NCBI GenBank assembly: GCA_030248135.1
Contig: JASANC010000843.1
Location: 62,001-126,000 of the forward strand
From: Theristus sp. LFF4_11
Taxonomy: Eukaryota > Nematoda > Chromadorea > Monhysterida > Xyalidae
Direction: 5' to 3'
Length of the DNA: 64,000 nt
The notes under the pieces were generated by a model that did no database searches, was not told the origin of the DNA, and was given only the letters and a program-made list of their open reading frames with translations. Positions 1 to 10,400 of the stretch are shown here, piece after piece. Both the position numbers and the translations under genes were made by a program. How positions within the stretch are numbered: position 1 is the first letter of the stretch; each line of letters starts with the position of its first letter.

Positions 1-1012
1 CAGAGTCATCCATTCCGAAGCGTTTCTGAAAGTAAAAGTTCGTCAATTCATTTGCAAGACATAAACTTGCCTTCAATGATGGATAAAACTTCAGACAAAG
101 TCCAGCCAAACGCACTCGCAACGCAGCCAGCTCGGCAGCTTCGCTGTTGGCCGCTGCTGACGAGCCACTGGCTTGGTCTGCAAAAATCAAGTATTTTTCA
201 GCTCTTGCAAAACTGTTCAACCAATTCATCATCAGCACGAACTGTTCTGTTTCACGTCCAAGTGTTCGGTGTTGACGTGCATGTTGATCACACCCAATGG
301 AAACGCCACGCCACACATTGGACACTCCGTCGAATCGTCGCTCTGCAATGACTGGCTGCAGATGGACAGACAAACCAAACCAAACAACCCGTGCAAGGTT
401 CCACCACGCTTCCAACTGGAAGGCGAGCAAATCAAGGAACATTCAACATAGCAGAAAATGCCGTTGCACAACGTTGCTGTGCGTGCGTGCACACCCCAAA
501 GCAAGCCAAGTTCACAGACACCATTGCCGTCAGCCTCGTTGTCGGAGTCGTGCACGGGCGTCGGCACACGCACCTCGCCAGCGATTCCCTCGTGCGCCAA
601 CGCAAAGTGCAGCTCGACCGCGTCCGCACCGTCGGCCGTCACGAAGTCGCACATTGGACAGGCGACCGTGGCAGCTTCGGTCGACTGAAAACATACAATC
701 ATTGTTGAGAGCAAAAAATCTGCAGATTTTCAGGAATGTAGTTTGACCACTGACAACAGATGATAGAGAAGAGAGCCACACGATTGGGGGCCGAACAACT
801 GCAAAAACGTGCAGCACCAGTTTGCGCATGTGCACTTCGAAGGTGTGCGTGGCGAGTTGTGCGCCCGAGTGAGCCTGGAACCGGCACGCGACGACGGGGC
901 AGTGCATGGCGTGGTCGTGCACGTCCAGCATGTGCTCGAAGTAGCGGCCACGGTCGCTGCCGAACGCAACGTCGCACACGGTACACTGCAACTCAGTCAG
1001 CATGCCGCTCAT
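1..1012 (-). CDS. ZUP1: ZUP1/ZUFSP-like zinc-finger ubiquitin peptidase, N-terminal half (partial)
   Basis: Known ZUP1 is a K63-polyubiquitin-specific cysteine peptidase (C78 family) of the DNA-damage response: N-terminal C2H2 fingers, a ubiquitin-binding helix, then the catalytic domain. Here the first exon (818-1012) encodes two C2H2 fingers right after the start codon, one in the next exon (684 to about 524), and a fourth (about 345-240) with the pattern CPMC followed by HVNTEH. Then comes a Glu/Ala-rich helix segment ending EAAELAALR, and an exon from position 25 to the edge begins KRFGMDDS. This matches the human stretch LQRQYGLDNSG between finger and peptidase domains. The start at 1012 (MSGMLTEL) puts the first finger at the N-terminus as in the family. 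The catalytic Cys, His and Asp lie beyond the window. The junction between exons 3 and 4 is not settled. Fairly sure of the family. Confidence 0.82.
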
Positions 1013-1591
1013 CTTGCTTGCACGCCCGTTTTCTGTTCGTATGAATTGGACGGGACAGGCAATTGAAATGAGTTCAATGAATCCAACTGGAATGGAAACT
1101 TTGGAATTCCGCAGATTGGGCGATTGTTGATTGATTGAGCTCATTGATCGGATTGACTTTCGACAAAAGTAGCACAAAATAATAAAAGAATAAAACTTTT
1201 TGGTCACGTCGGTGACACTTTCAATTTCAACAAACCAAAAAACGATTGACTTTTAATTGCAAGCACACGTTTTGTTCCTGAATTCGCAGAACACAATGCA
1301 GATTGATAAAAAGCTACCAACGAAACAAGAAATATTATGAAAACAACGGCAAATTGGCATGAGAGTGCTTATTCGAATAGCACTGCCCATCTGCGAATTA
1401 AAATCAAATCGGATTATGCAAAAAAGTAAATTTACCCATTTCCAATTTGTGAACACAGTAAACTAATGAAGTATTCACAAGTGCACAGCTAAGGCATAAC
1501 GCTAAGACATTCATGAATAAAACAAGAATAAATATCTACAGCGAGTCGACTATTGCAATGAGAAACCAGGAAAATAAAATCATTGCGGTAC
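1013..1591. other. Intergenic spacer, no gene seen
   Basis: AT-rich spacer between the ZUP1-like 5' end and the epimerase 3' end, both on the minus strand. It should hold the ZUP1 promoter and epimerase 3' UTR, but I recognise no defined element. Confidence 0.5.
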
Positions 1592-2876
1592 TCAGACTTG
1601 TTCCAACTCAACCAGCACCCCACCGCAGTCCTTCGGATGCAGGAACATCACGGGTTTGCCGTGCGCGCCGATCTTCGGCTCCTTGCCGAGGCATCTTACA
1701 CCACCCCGCTTCACGGTGTCCACCGCCTGCTTGATGTCGTCCACTTCGAGACAAACGTGATGCATGCCGCCGGCTTTGTTCTTCTCCAGGAAACCGGCGA
1801 TTGGACTGTTGTCGCCGAGCGGATGCAGCAGCTGGCAATAACACACAGCCAGATTTGTGAAAACAAGTGCTTCGAACAACTGAGCACAACAATCAAACCT
1901 CGATTTTAGTGTTCTCCAGCTCGACAAACACCGTATAAACACCATGCTCGGGTAACGGCTGAAAATAAAAACCCAGTTTCAGTGGTGTTTCAATCTGCAA
2001 AAGTCTGGCAAACGATCGTGCACAGTGGAATGAAACGCACAATTTTCTTGCTGCATTTGGCCCCCAGCACTTTTTCGTAGAAACTTGTTGCTGCCTCAAT
2101 ATCGGGACACGCGATCGCAACGTGGTTCAGTCGGCCAATAGAAAAAACTGACGACGGCACGGACGCAAAACGCTGAAAGAAAAGTTGTGTTGATCAGAAT
2201 TGGCCGAAAGGCTACAAATGAACTGATTTGATGTGAAAACTGAATTAGAATATCTGGTTGTGGCGCAGAGTATTTTTTCAAAATGCCCAAGCTGTCTTGT
2301 GACACCTGGTCTTTTAAATTTTTATTTTTTAAAAATTTGAAAATTTTTAGGTGTCTTGCAAAAAATAAGTGTTTGAAAACAATCTACCCTAAAATGACTG
2401 TCAACAGGACTGAGAATGCGTAAAATAAATGCCAATTCTGAGAAAAAAAACACATTTTTGGTGTCTCTGACAAGGTGTAAAAAACCACGCCACACACCAT
2501 GCAAGCTGTGGCGAAATTTTACAATTTTTTTGCGAAACCGTCAAATCCAACTCAGATGAAACTAGCTGAAAGCTCGAACAAAAAATGACTGTTTCGCGAA
2601 ACCATGTTTCTTCAACCCAGAAGCCAGCAAGCCACAAATGAACGTATGAATGAATGAGCGCACATCTTTTGATGAAAACGCATGAGCATCCCTTTCTTGC
2701 ACTCAATGAACCGATTCCTTGAAACAAAAAAGCCTCACCCACCCACTAACCCTTTGCTGTCGAGCAGCAAATTGAGCATTGTGGTGACGACTGCAAACGC
2801 ACGCTGGCACCGACAGATTCCGGATTTGTTGGACCATGGCGGTTCGCAACAGCGCCGCACTTGCCGTGAGAGACAT
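1592..2876 (-). CDS. MCEE: Methylmalonyl-CoA epimerase, mitochondrial (complete, 4 exons)
   Basis: Interconverts (2R)- and (2S)-methylmalonyl-CoA in the mitochondrial propionate pathway, feeding methylmalonyl-CoA mutase. Exons: 2751-2876, 2041-2172, 1899-1958 and 1592-1831. All junctions are phase 0 with GT-AG ends, giving 185 residues (human protein about 176). Exon 1 encodes an Arg/Ala/Ser-rich, acid-free leader typical of a mitochondrial presequence. Exon 2 carries RLNHVAIACPD, exon 3 PLPEHGVYTVFVELENTKIE, exon 4 LLHPLGDNSPIAGFLEKN, GGMHHVCLEVD, KIGAHGKPVMFLHPKDCGG and ends VELEQV. The metal-binding His of the first motif, the His of GMHH and the Glu of VELEQ are present, so the vicinal-oxygen-chelate fold looks intact. 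The match runs from end to end and there is no sign of damage. Confidence 0.96.
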
Positions 2877-3598
2877 GATGACAAATAGTTGCGTTGAGCC
2901 TGAGCTCTCTCGCTCAACCCAATCAAAGCTAGAAAGTTGCTGAATGAATGCTGAGCTCACTGTGCAGATGGAAGTGAACGACGGGAACGTCAGTCAATTC
3001 ACGCAACCCAAAAAGCTCTCTGAACAAAAAATGCTGGCCGTTTACAGTCTGAAACATTCATTGAGTGCTCAATAAGCCGGACAACAACAAACCGTAAAAC
3101 TACAAAGCTAAACCGGAGCTGGAGCTGATCCCAATGTTTCACCCCTTCAACAAAGCTGTCAATCAAGGCACTTTCACTTTGTTAAAAAGGCTTCACTTTA
3201 GGTTTAGGATTAGGAACCAGCAACGACTTCATCAGGATTAGGATTGGGCTTAGGATTAGGAACCCACAACGACTTCATTGAAACCGAACTAAAACAACAA
3301 AACAGACTGTAAACTTGGCTTTGGTTTGTAATGTAGGTAAAGCAACAAGCATTCAACTTTTCGCCCACTGAAACACGGAAAGTCTGAAAAATTCGATCGA
3401 AGGCAAACTCCACCGTTTGCTTTGCTTTGCTGGCGAACGTGACTTTTGGAACCAAAACAAAACAGCGAATGCACTAAAATGCACAACTTTGCTGTGCGTG
3501 TCGTGTGTGGTTTTGAAATGCACGCACACACATTCACTGCGCAACCAACAAACCAGCTGAAGAGCAAGCCCAGGAATGTTGTACATACAAGTAACAAG
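2877..3598. other. Intergenic region with a short TTAGGA-containing duplication
   Basis: No gene seen. At about 3195-3275 a roughly 50-bp segment is present twice, each copy holding GGATTAGGAAC followed by CAACGACTTCAT. The TTAGG-like runs look telomere-like but are only a handful of degenerate units. The rest should include the epimerase promoter. Confidence 0.45.
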
Positions 3599-3762
3599 TA
3601 CAGGGTGATCCAAAAAAACTACACGATAACTTGATTGATTGATAAGAATCGGCGCTAGCTCGCCAACGGGTGAATGGTTTCGTTTCGACTGAAATTTTAA
3701 ACAATCATCACACAGCTTCTCTTTTTTGTGTTAAAATTTCAGACGAATTGGTCCACCCTGTA
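3599..3762. mobile_element. Short mariner-like MITE (TIR TACAGGGTG)
   Basis: A 164-bp segment bounded by TACAGGGTGATCC on the left and GGTCCACCCTGTA on the right, the inverted-repeat style of Tc1/mariner elements (ACAGGGTG start, TA target). The interior has no coding capacity, so it is a non-autonomous miniature element. Confidence 0.6.
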
Positions 3763-3964
3763 ATGAAAACGCAAAAAAAATTAAATTTTCGCGCCAAACA
3801 GTACCGAAGGCGAAAGCAAATTTTCGAGGGGGGGGTGTCGTCACGTGGGGGGGTGCCGAAAATTTTTCAGTGGGGGGTGTCAGTCATGGTACAATGACAC
3901 CCCCCCCCAGGCGTGGGCCATGGGGGGGTGCACTATTGTAGAAAAATTTCTGGGGGGTTGCACA

Positions 3965-4702
3965 TAGGGTTGTTAAAAAAAACAAAAATCGTCATTTTTG
4001 TTTTTTTTTTTTTTTAAAAATTTTTTTTTTTTTTTAAAAAATTTCAAAAATCAAAGTTGTGCTAAATCAATCAGGGAGTCCGAAGAACCACATATGATAT
4101 GCAAGCGCCTCCCGAATGACTCCCGTATGGCGGAACTTTGCAGATTTTGTTTTGGTGACCTCAATTACCCCTTTTCCAAACCGTCACCATGCCTCTTCTT
4201 GTGTTTTGACCTCCAAAACGTCACTAATTGTCCCCAGCTAAGCTAATGCTAAAGTGAAGACAAACATACCACCTTGAAATTCGATCAATTCTTCTGATGG
4301 TGTCGCGACGACACGACACGAAGCAGCAACCAGACAACGTAGCGCTTGCAAACGGAGCAGCGAGCACAATCGGACGCTCTGCGAGGCGAATCGTCACCTT
4401 ATCTGCATCGGAAATGGTAGGCTAAGCTTTGGGACGCTCAAAAACTTCATCGCAGATGTTGTCGAAGCCTAAAATCAGTCGGTAAAACGGCCCAAAATCG
4501 ACTGCTAAAGGTTTTACGAGGTATAATCAAAGAAAATTTTTGTTGAACTTTCGAAAAATTGTGCCAAAATTGAGGTTTTCAGAGCATATTAGAGGAAAAT
4601 TTTTCGAATTTTTTTTAAAAAAAAAAAATCGGCATTTTTGTTTTTTTTTTAATCACTTTTTTTTTTTAAAAAAAAAATTTTCATTTTTGTTTAACAACCC
4701 TA
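3965..4702 (+). mobile_element. TAGGGTTGTT element, copy 1, nested, 8-bp TSD
   Basis: Termini TAGGGTTGTTAAA and TTTAACAACCCTA are inverted repeats. GTTGCACA flanks both sides (3957-3964 and 4703-4710) as a perfect 8-bp target duplication inside the host CAGTACCG element. T- and A-homopolymer blocks lie just inside the ends. The core has the CTCCCGTATGGCGG and GACGACACGACACG segments found in all other copies. Only a fragmentary open frame is present, so it is non-autonomous. Confidence 0.75.
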
Positions 4703-4718
4703 GTTGCACACCCCCCAC

Positions 4719-5440
4719 TAGGGTTGTTAAAAAAAACAAAAATCGTCATTTTTGTTTTTTTTTAAAAATTTTTTTTTTTAAATTTCAAAAATCAAAGTTG
4801 TGCTAAATCAATCAGGGAGTCCGAAGAACCACATATAATATGCAAGCGCCTCCCGAATGACTCCCGTATGGCGGAACTTTGCAGATTTTGTTTTGGTGAC
4901 CTCAATTACCCCTTTTCCAAACCGTCACCATGCCTCTTCTTGTGTTTTGACCTCCAAAACGTCACTAATTGTCCCCAGCTAAGCTAATGCTAAAGTGAAG
5001 ACAAACATACCGCCTTGAAATTCGATCAATTCTTCTGATGGTGTCGAGACGACACGACACGAAGCAGCAACCAGACAACGTAGCGCTTGCAAACGGAGCA
5101 GCGAGCACAATCGGACGCTCTGCGAGGCGAATCGTCACCTTATCTGCATCGGAAATGGTAGGCTAAGCTTTGGGACGCTCAAAAACTTCATCGCAGATGT
5201 TGTCGAAGCCTAAAATCAGTCGGTAAAACGGCCCAAAATCGACTGCTAAAGGTTTTACGACTTACGAGGTGTAATCAAAGAAAATTTTTGTTGAACTTTC
5301 GAAAAATTGTGCCAAAATTGAGGTTTTCAGAGCATATTAGAGGAAAATTTTTCGAATTTTTTAAAAAAAAATCGGCATTTTTGTTTTTTTAATCACTTTT
5401 TTTTAAAAAAAAAAATTTTCATTTTTGTTTAACAACCCTA
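4719..5440 (+). mobile_element. TAGGGTTGTT element, copy 2, nested 16 bp from copy 1
   Basis: Nearly identical to the preceding copy; differences include single substitutions and a short CTTACGA duplication near 5257. It inserted into the C-rich part of the same host element. The flanks (CCCCCCAC left, a longer C-run ending CCAC right) fit an 8-bp duplication blurred by C-run slippage. Confidence 0.68.
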
Positions 5441-5841
5441 CCCCCCCCCACCCCACCCATGAAATTTTTTCGTTAAAATTTTGAAGGAAAAACGCTAAAT
5501 TTTGCTGCAAGATCTTTGAAATTACAATGAAGAATGTCAAGTTATCATATATTTAGCTTATATTATGGACTTTAAAGACAAAAAATCATGATTTTTGAGC
5601 AAAAATTCATGATTTTTGGGTGGTCCAGAAAATTTTTGGGGGGTGTCACTGTTACTTAGGTCCATGTAGGGGGGGGGTGGGTGGGGTGTCTAGCAAATTT
5701 CGAGGGGGGGGGGGGTGTGGATGGTCCAGTGTCAGGTTTTGGGGGGTGGGTGTCGCGTGACCCCCCCAGCCCCCCCCCACGCGGAGGTCTCGGGTGCTCT
5801 GGGGGGGGGTGTACCCCCACCCCCCCTCGTCTTCGGTACTG

Positions 5842-6329
5842 GCGCCAAATGCAGCACGCTGCGCCTAGCACACGTTCACCAAGATTTGGCTTACTTGCAC
5901 ACACTTTATAAAAATAGGAAGTGAAAATTAGCGTTCAGTGCTTGATGTTTCGGTGCACAAACTCAGGTTGACCAATTTCAAAAATAACAAACAACTTCAT
6001 TCTCGTTATATTTCACTGTTATTCTGCACAAACACCATCATCATCATAAATACATGCAATCAAGTCACCCTGTTATCTCAAGGCATACCCATGCGACCTG
6101 CGGTGTGGCAGAACGCGATCAATCTGCTGCCAACCGGTAAACATTTCGGCCAATCTCCAACGTCTGTGCTCAGCTCACCACCGCATGGTGGCAGTTTTAC
6201 CACACATTTCACCGACCACAACGTGGCCACACAGGTATGTTTCAAGCTGTGAAATACATGGCACCATGAGAAAATCTTTTGCTATTGCTTGCACAACAGT
6301 GGCAGCGTTCCAGCAGAGTGTGTGGTCGT
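5842..6329. other. Non-repetitive stretch, possible plus-strand exon not confirmed
   Basis: After the right target duplication of the G-rich element there is unique sequence. On the plus strand about 6077-6235 is open and followed by a good donor (CACAG then GTATGT), but I find no partner exon or family, so no gene is called. Confidence 0.3.
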
Positions 6330-6704
6330 TCACAGTTTGGCGTGTTGCACAGCAGCCCCAGCGTCGCCAATCACCGGCGTCGGCACAAACATCGGTCGCC
6401 GAGTGTCCGACTCGCTTCTTTTCATCGTTTCTCGGACTCGGCTCGGACTAGAACCCGGCTGTTGTCTGCTGAGGTCACTGTACGGCCTTCGGGGCGTGGC
6501 ACGCTGTTCAGTCCTTCGGAATGTGCTCGGCGATGGCGTTGCCGGTGGCGCGGCAACCAGCTCGGCAAGGTCGCGCTCGCTCGGGGGCAATGGAAACGTC
6601 GTCAACGTTGCGTCGGTGTCGTCGTCCTCTGTCGACATGTCGTCCCTGGCCGTGTAATAGGTTGTGCCTGACGAGACGCTGCCCAACGAGTCTGCCATGT
6701 ACGC
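6330..6704 (-). CDS. Unrecognised Ser/Asp/Pro-rich exon or small gene
   Basis: Open frame of about 125 codons on the minus strand, preceded by a strong acceptor (TTTTCCAG at 6705) with an internal ATG at 6698. The protein starts MADSLGSVSSGTTYYTARD, has an acidic patch (STEDDDTD), a Pro/Ala stretch, then an Arg/Ser-rich basic region (SPSRVRETMKRSESDTRR) and stops after GAAVQHAKL. It has high GC at third positions like neighbouring real exons. It lies downstream of the receptor gene on the same strand, so it could be an alternative terminal exon of that gene or a small independent gene. I do not recognise the family. Confidence 0.38.
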   Translation of the reverse strand, partial: AYMADSLGSVSSGTTYYTARDDMSTEDDDTDATLTTFPLPPSERDLAELVAAPPATPSPSTFRRTEQRATPRRPYSDLSRQQPGSSPSRVRETMKRSESDTRRPMFVPTPVIGDAGAAVQHAKL

Positions 6705-6830
6705 CTGGAAAATCCTTTTTGAAAATGATCAATGATGCCTTTCAAAACAGAAGCTGGTTGACCCAATCAAAAACCAAGATAGGCTTATGGCGACTTCTCA
6801 AAACACGCCTCCTCACCGAAATAAGACTAA

Positions 6831-6919
6831 AGGCGCATTCATGAAGCACTAATCAGTGACGCGTAGCTATGTTGAAACATAGCTGCGCGGTAACCAAATA
6901 CTGCTTCGTGAATGCTCCT
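6831..6919. mobile_element. Hairpin MITE (AGGCGCATTC), TAA target duplication
   Basis: An 89-bp element. AGGCGCATTCATGAAGCA at the left matches the reverse complement of the right end with few mismatches, and TAA lies directly outside both ends. A second nested palindrome (GCTATGTTGAAACATAGC) sits in the middle. The TWA duplication and short TIRs fit PIF/Harbinger-derived miniature elements. Confidence 0.65.
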
Positions 6920-7017
6920 TAATAAGACCGTGAAACTGCACTTTTTATTCTTTTCTGAAACAATATGATATTTAGCGACCGAACATGATACAAAATAAAC
7001 TAAAAGTCAAACAATAA

Positions 7018-7090
7018 AGGCGATTCATGTTGTTGTATTTATTGCCCGCGCAGCTATGTTTTAACTAAATACGGCAACACTAATGCGCCC
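7018..7090. mobile_element. Related hairpin MITE, more diverged, TAA flanks
   Basis: Starts AGGCGATTCATGTTG and ends as the complement of GGGCGCATTAGTGTTG, with TAA on each side. The centre again has a GCGCAGCTATG word shared with the element about 100 bp to the left. Non-coding. Confidence 0.55.
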
Positions 7091-7415
7091 TAAAACTTCA
7101 GAACTGCACAAGGCACTGTGAAAATATAAAACTAGTCAAAGTGAAAGCCGAAAACACTGAAAACATGTAAAAATATAACGAAAAGTGAAAATGAATCGTG
7201 AGAACTGAGAACAGTGGGTTCAAAACCAACTAGAGCATTGAATGGATCACAGCACACCTTCAAATTAGAACGAAGCTGAGAAACTCAGAACAATCGTTTG
7301 GGCTAATTTGCCGCACACCAAACAAAATGTTCAAGATTTCAAGCCTCAAAGCAACACGTAAACGGAACAAATGAGACCAACAAAAGGATTGCTCAACATC
7401 AAACGGTCGCGGCCG

Positions 7416-10400
7416 CTAAATATCATTCATTTCACTTAAGCTAGCGATCTCAGCGTTTTTGTCTGGCGGCGGCGTTTTTGTGAGCCAATCGCCGAGCGGT
7501 TTGAACTCGCCATCCTAAAGCAAAACGCACGCGTTTAGTTTTAAGCGGACTTCATGAAAAAGAGAACAAGAAAAACCACTCTGCAGAAAAACAACAACTC
7601 GTGTTCGCACCTTCGTCGTTCAATCGAATCACCAATACGCAATACGCAATCGCTGCAATACGCAAAAACAAACAGCTGACCGCTTTTTCCGGTGGCTCCG
7701 GCGGCGGATAGCGGATGCGATGCACCGGTGTGACGTGTTCGCCGTCGGGGGTGGACCAGGGCCGTGCGACGGGCGCAGGCTGCGGCAGCGGCGGGGTGGT
7801 CGTCGAGTCTTGACTCAGCAGCCGAGTGGCCGGCGGCAGGTCGGCACGGTTCGGCAATTGGCCAAGGCCCAGTGGACGTGCCCGCGGCGTCACTGTTGGT
7901 GCAGCCGGGATTGCTGGCTGCTGTCGCTCGTTTGCGTTGTCTTTTTCTGGCACGTTCGCAACTGAAGAAACATCGTTTGTTTTCATTAGCACTCAGCCAG
8001 CAGATTGGAGCGGAAAGCTCACAATTTTGGTCCCCTGCTCCTGTGGGCGATGATGGTGGGGAGCTGGTGGTGCTCGTTCGCGGGGCTGGAATCGGCGCCT
8101 CCGTTCGTGCTGGTGGCAACGGTTCGTTCTCTGGACTTTCTGCAATTGGAGAACTCTCTGCACTCGATGGTGGCACTGCCATGAGTTGCTCAAGTTCTGC
8201 GGGACTGTCCGCCAGTCGACGAGGCGCTGAAAGAAAGAAGGTGGGTTTTTAAACTTTTTTTTCAAAAGTCGCAATTCGAATTCATAACAACGACACCCAT
8301 TACGAACGTTTCACTGGCGGTGGTGTTCCACGCAGCTTCGACTTCGGATCATCCGGGCTGTCGTGATGATGCAAGAAGTGTGGCTGTTCAGTGCCGTTTT
8401 TGACGGCGTCGGTCGGTTGCAAAGCAGGCTCACGAGCACGGTGTTTCTGTTGCTGCTGTGTCGCTTGCCGTTTGCGCCACAACGCCACACAGACGACGCA
8501 CAGCAGAATCAGCAGCACCAGCGCCACGAGCACAAGAATCAGCCCTGCACGCAAAACAGCCTCGTTCGTTTTCATAATTACATTCCAGATTTTGCTCAAA
8601 TTGAAAACTTCCACTGACACAGTCCAAATGCATTCGAGCCGCTGTCATCCTCGTTTGGTTCGTTCACAATGCCAGATTTTCCGTCGGCATCGAAGAAGCC
8701 AAGCGGCAGTTCAAATGTTGTTCGCATGATTGGTGGATTCCATAACGGACGTTCGGGAAGTGGATCTGCTGGTGGTGCCTGAAAAAAGAGAAATGTACAA
8801 AAACTTCACAAACTTCAAACATTCAACATCGAGTAAAGCTTCATTACAAATGGAACTGCTGCAGCGAACGAAGCACAAGTCGTTGGGCGCAGTTCTGCAT
8901 CGCCCGGTACCGCCAGCACCGTTTCTGATCTGCGATCACTCAACCAATCCGAAAATGGCGTGAACGGTGGAGTAATCCAGTAATCAGGAGACAGTTGAAT
9001 TTCGATCAAAGCATCTGAGAGAGAAATTTATTTTGGAGTATTCCCAGGTTTTCAAACAAACAACAAACGAACTCTTACTTGACATGCAACCATGAAACGA
9101 ATGCTCTGGATTGAGATTGCTTGGAAGCGGGTAACTGTCGTCCGATTCACTAAGACGGCCAAACACAACATGACCCATTTTTGACAAACTCATCAAAGTT
9201 GAGGGAAGCTCGAACTTTTTGTTGTCAATCTGCAATTCTAAATAATCTCAGCTGTGTACAAATTATTTAAAAAAATAAAGTGACTGAATTATAATTTACC
9301 GAGATTGTAAATCTTTTTCTCGTTTGTTCTACCCGAAAATAATGGCGAAAACCGTCGGTGAAGTTGCCCGGCGCTTCAAATTTTCTTGTGCCAGCGTTAT
9401 CGATTGTGTTTATCAGCAGAATCTCGGCGTGATCGTCGCGAAGAACAAGTGACAATGATCTGAAAAAATGACGTCACTCTTTATTGGTGAGTTCGATTGT
9501 GGGTAATAAACCAAAATAAAATGTTGTAAATCGTTGTAGACCAAACCAAACGATAAATATCACGTCAGCAGTGAGAAAGCTGCGATTGAACGCACCCCCG
9601 CCGCGGCCAGAGCATGTGCGCCACGCTCGTGTCCACCGAATCGCTGCTGAACGTCGAGAACGCAACGCTGAATCGCTCCAATTGCCCCACCGGCATTCGG
9701 CCGACCGCAGCGGACGTCGAAAATTGAAGGCCTGACTGTCTGTCAAAAGCGAGAGCGACCTCTGCAAGATGAAGTTCTGTTGATGATCATCATTGAGAAG
9801 AGGAAAAAGGAACGAACAAGGATTTGGCTGAGGAAGAAAAGCGCTGACTGAAAAGAACGGTTGTTTTAACCTTCGGTGCACGCGTGCCCCGTGTAGGACG
9901 TGCCTGCGCAGTCACACCGAGTGTCAAGCAGACTGCCGGCTTCCCATGGAACGCGACAGCGTCCGTTGTGTGCACACTCGCGAGTGTCGCAACTCGTGAC
10001 GCAGCCAGCGCCAACTCGGCCTACGAGCACACGTGAAACATTGGTCAGAAAACACACCCGAGTAAACAGTGTTTGCAACTTGGTGTTACCTTCACGAGAG
10101 CCCTGACTGCTCGTGCTCAGCACTTGACTGCCAACGCGCAAGCCACGCATGCAACCACGGAAATCCGGCAGTTCACTGTGATAGTAGGCAGCGTCACGTT
10201 TCAGCAGGCGACGACGATCGCTGCTGCCGCTGGATGGGGCACGGTGGATGGCGCCCAAGTAGAGAAAGTTGAATGGCACTAACTCAACCGGCGCCATTGG
10301 TGGTTTTGGCGGAAACACGCTGGCTGCAAAAAAAAAGTTTACTGGGTGGCCAGAACTGATGGTTTTATTAAAAAAAGGACAAAAACACTACAGTACAATA

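Larger units (their letters stand above)
3799..5841 (+). mobile_element. G-run-rich hAT-type TIR element (CAGTACCG family) with perfect 8-bp TSD
   Basis: Begins CAGTACCGAAGGCG and ends CGTCTTCGGTACTG, so the termini are inverted repeats. GCGCCAAA lies immediately outside both ends (3791-3798 and 5842-5849), an 8-bp target duplication as made by hAT-type transposases. The body has many runs of 6-12 G or C spaced by GTGTC-like words, plus an AT-rich core. No transposase is present. Two copies of the TAGGGTTGTT element have inserted inside it (3965-4702 and 4719-5440); without them it would be about 0.6 kb. Superfamily is inferred from TSD length and CAG...CTG ends only. Confidence 0.75.

Noticed and set aside
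3195..3275. Possible interstitial telomere repeat
   Set aside because: Only a few degenerate TTAGGA-like words inside a 50-bp duplication.
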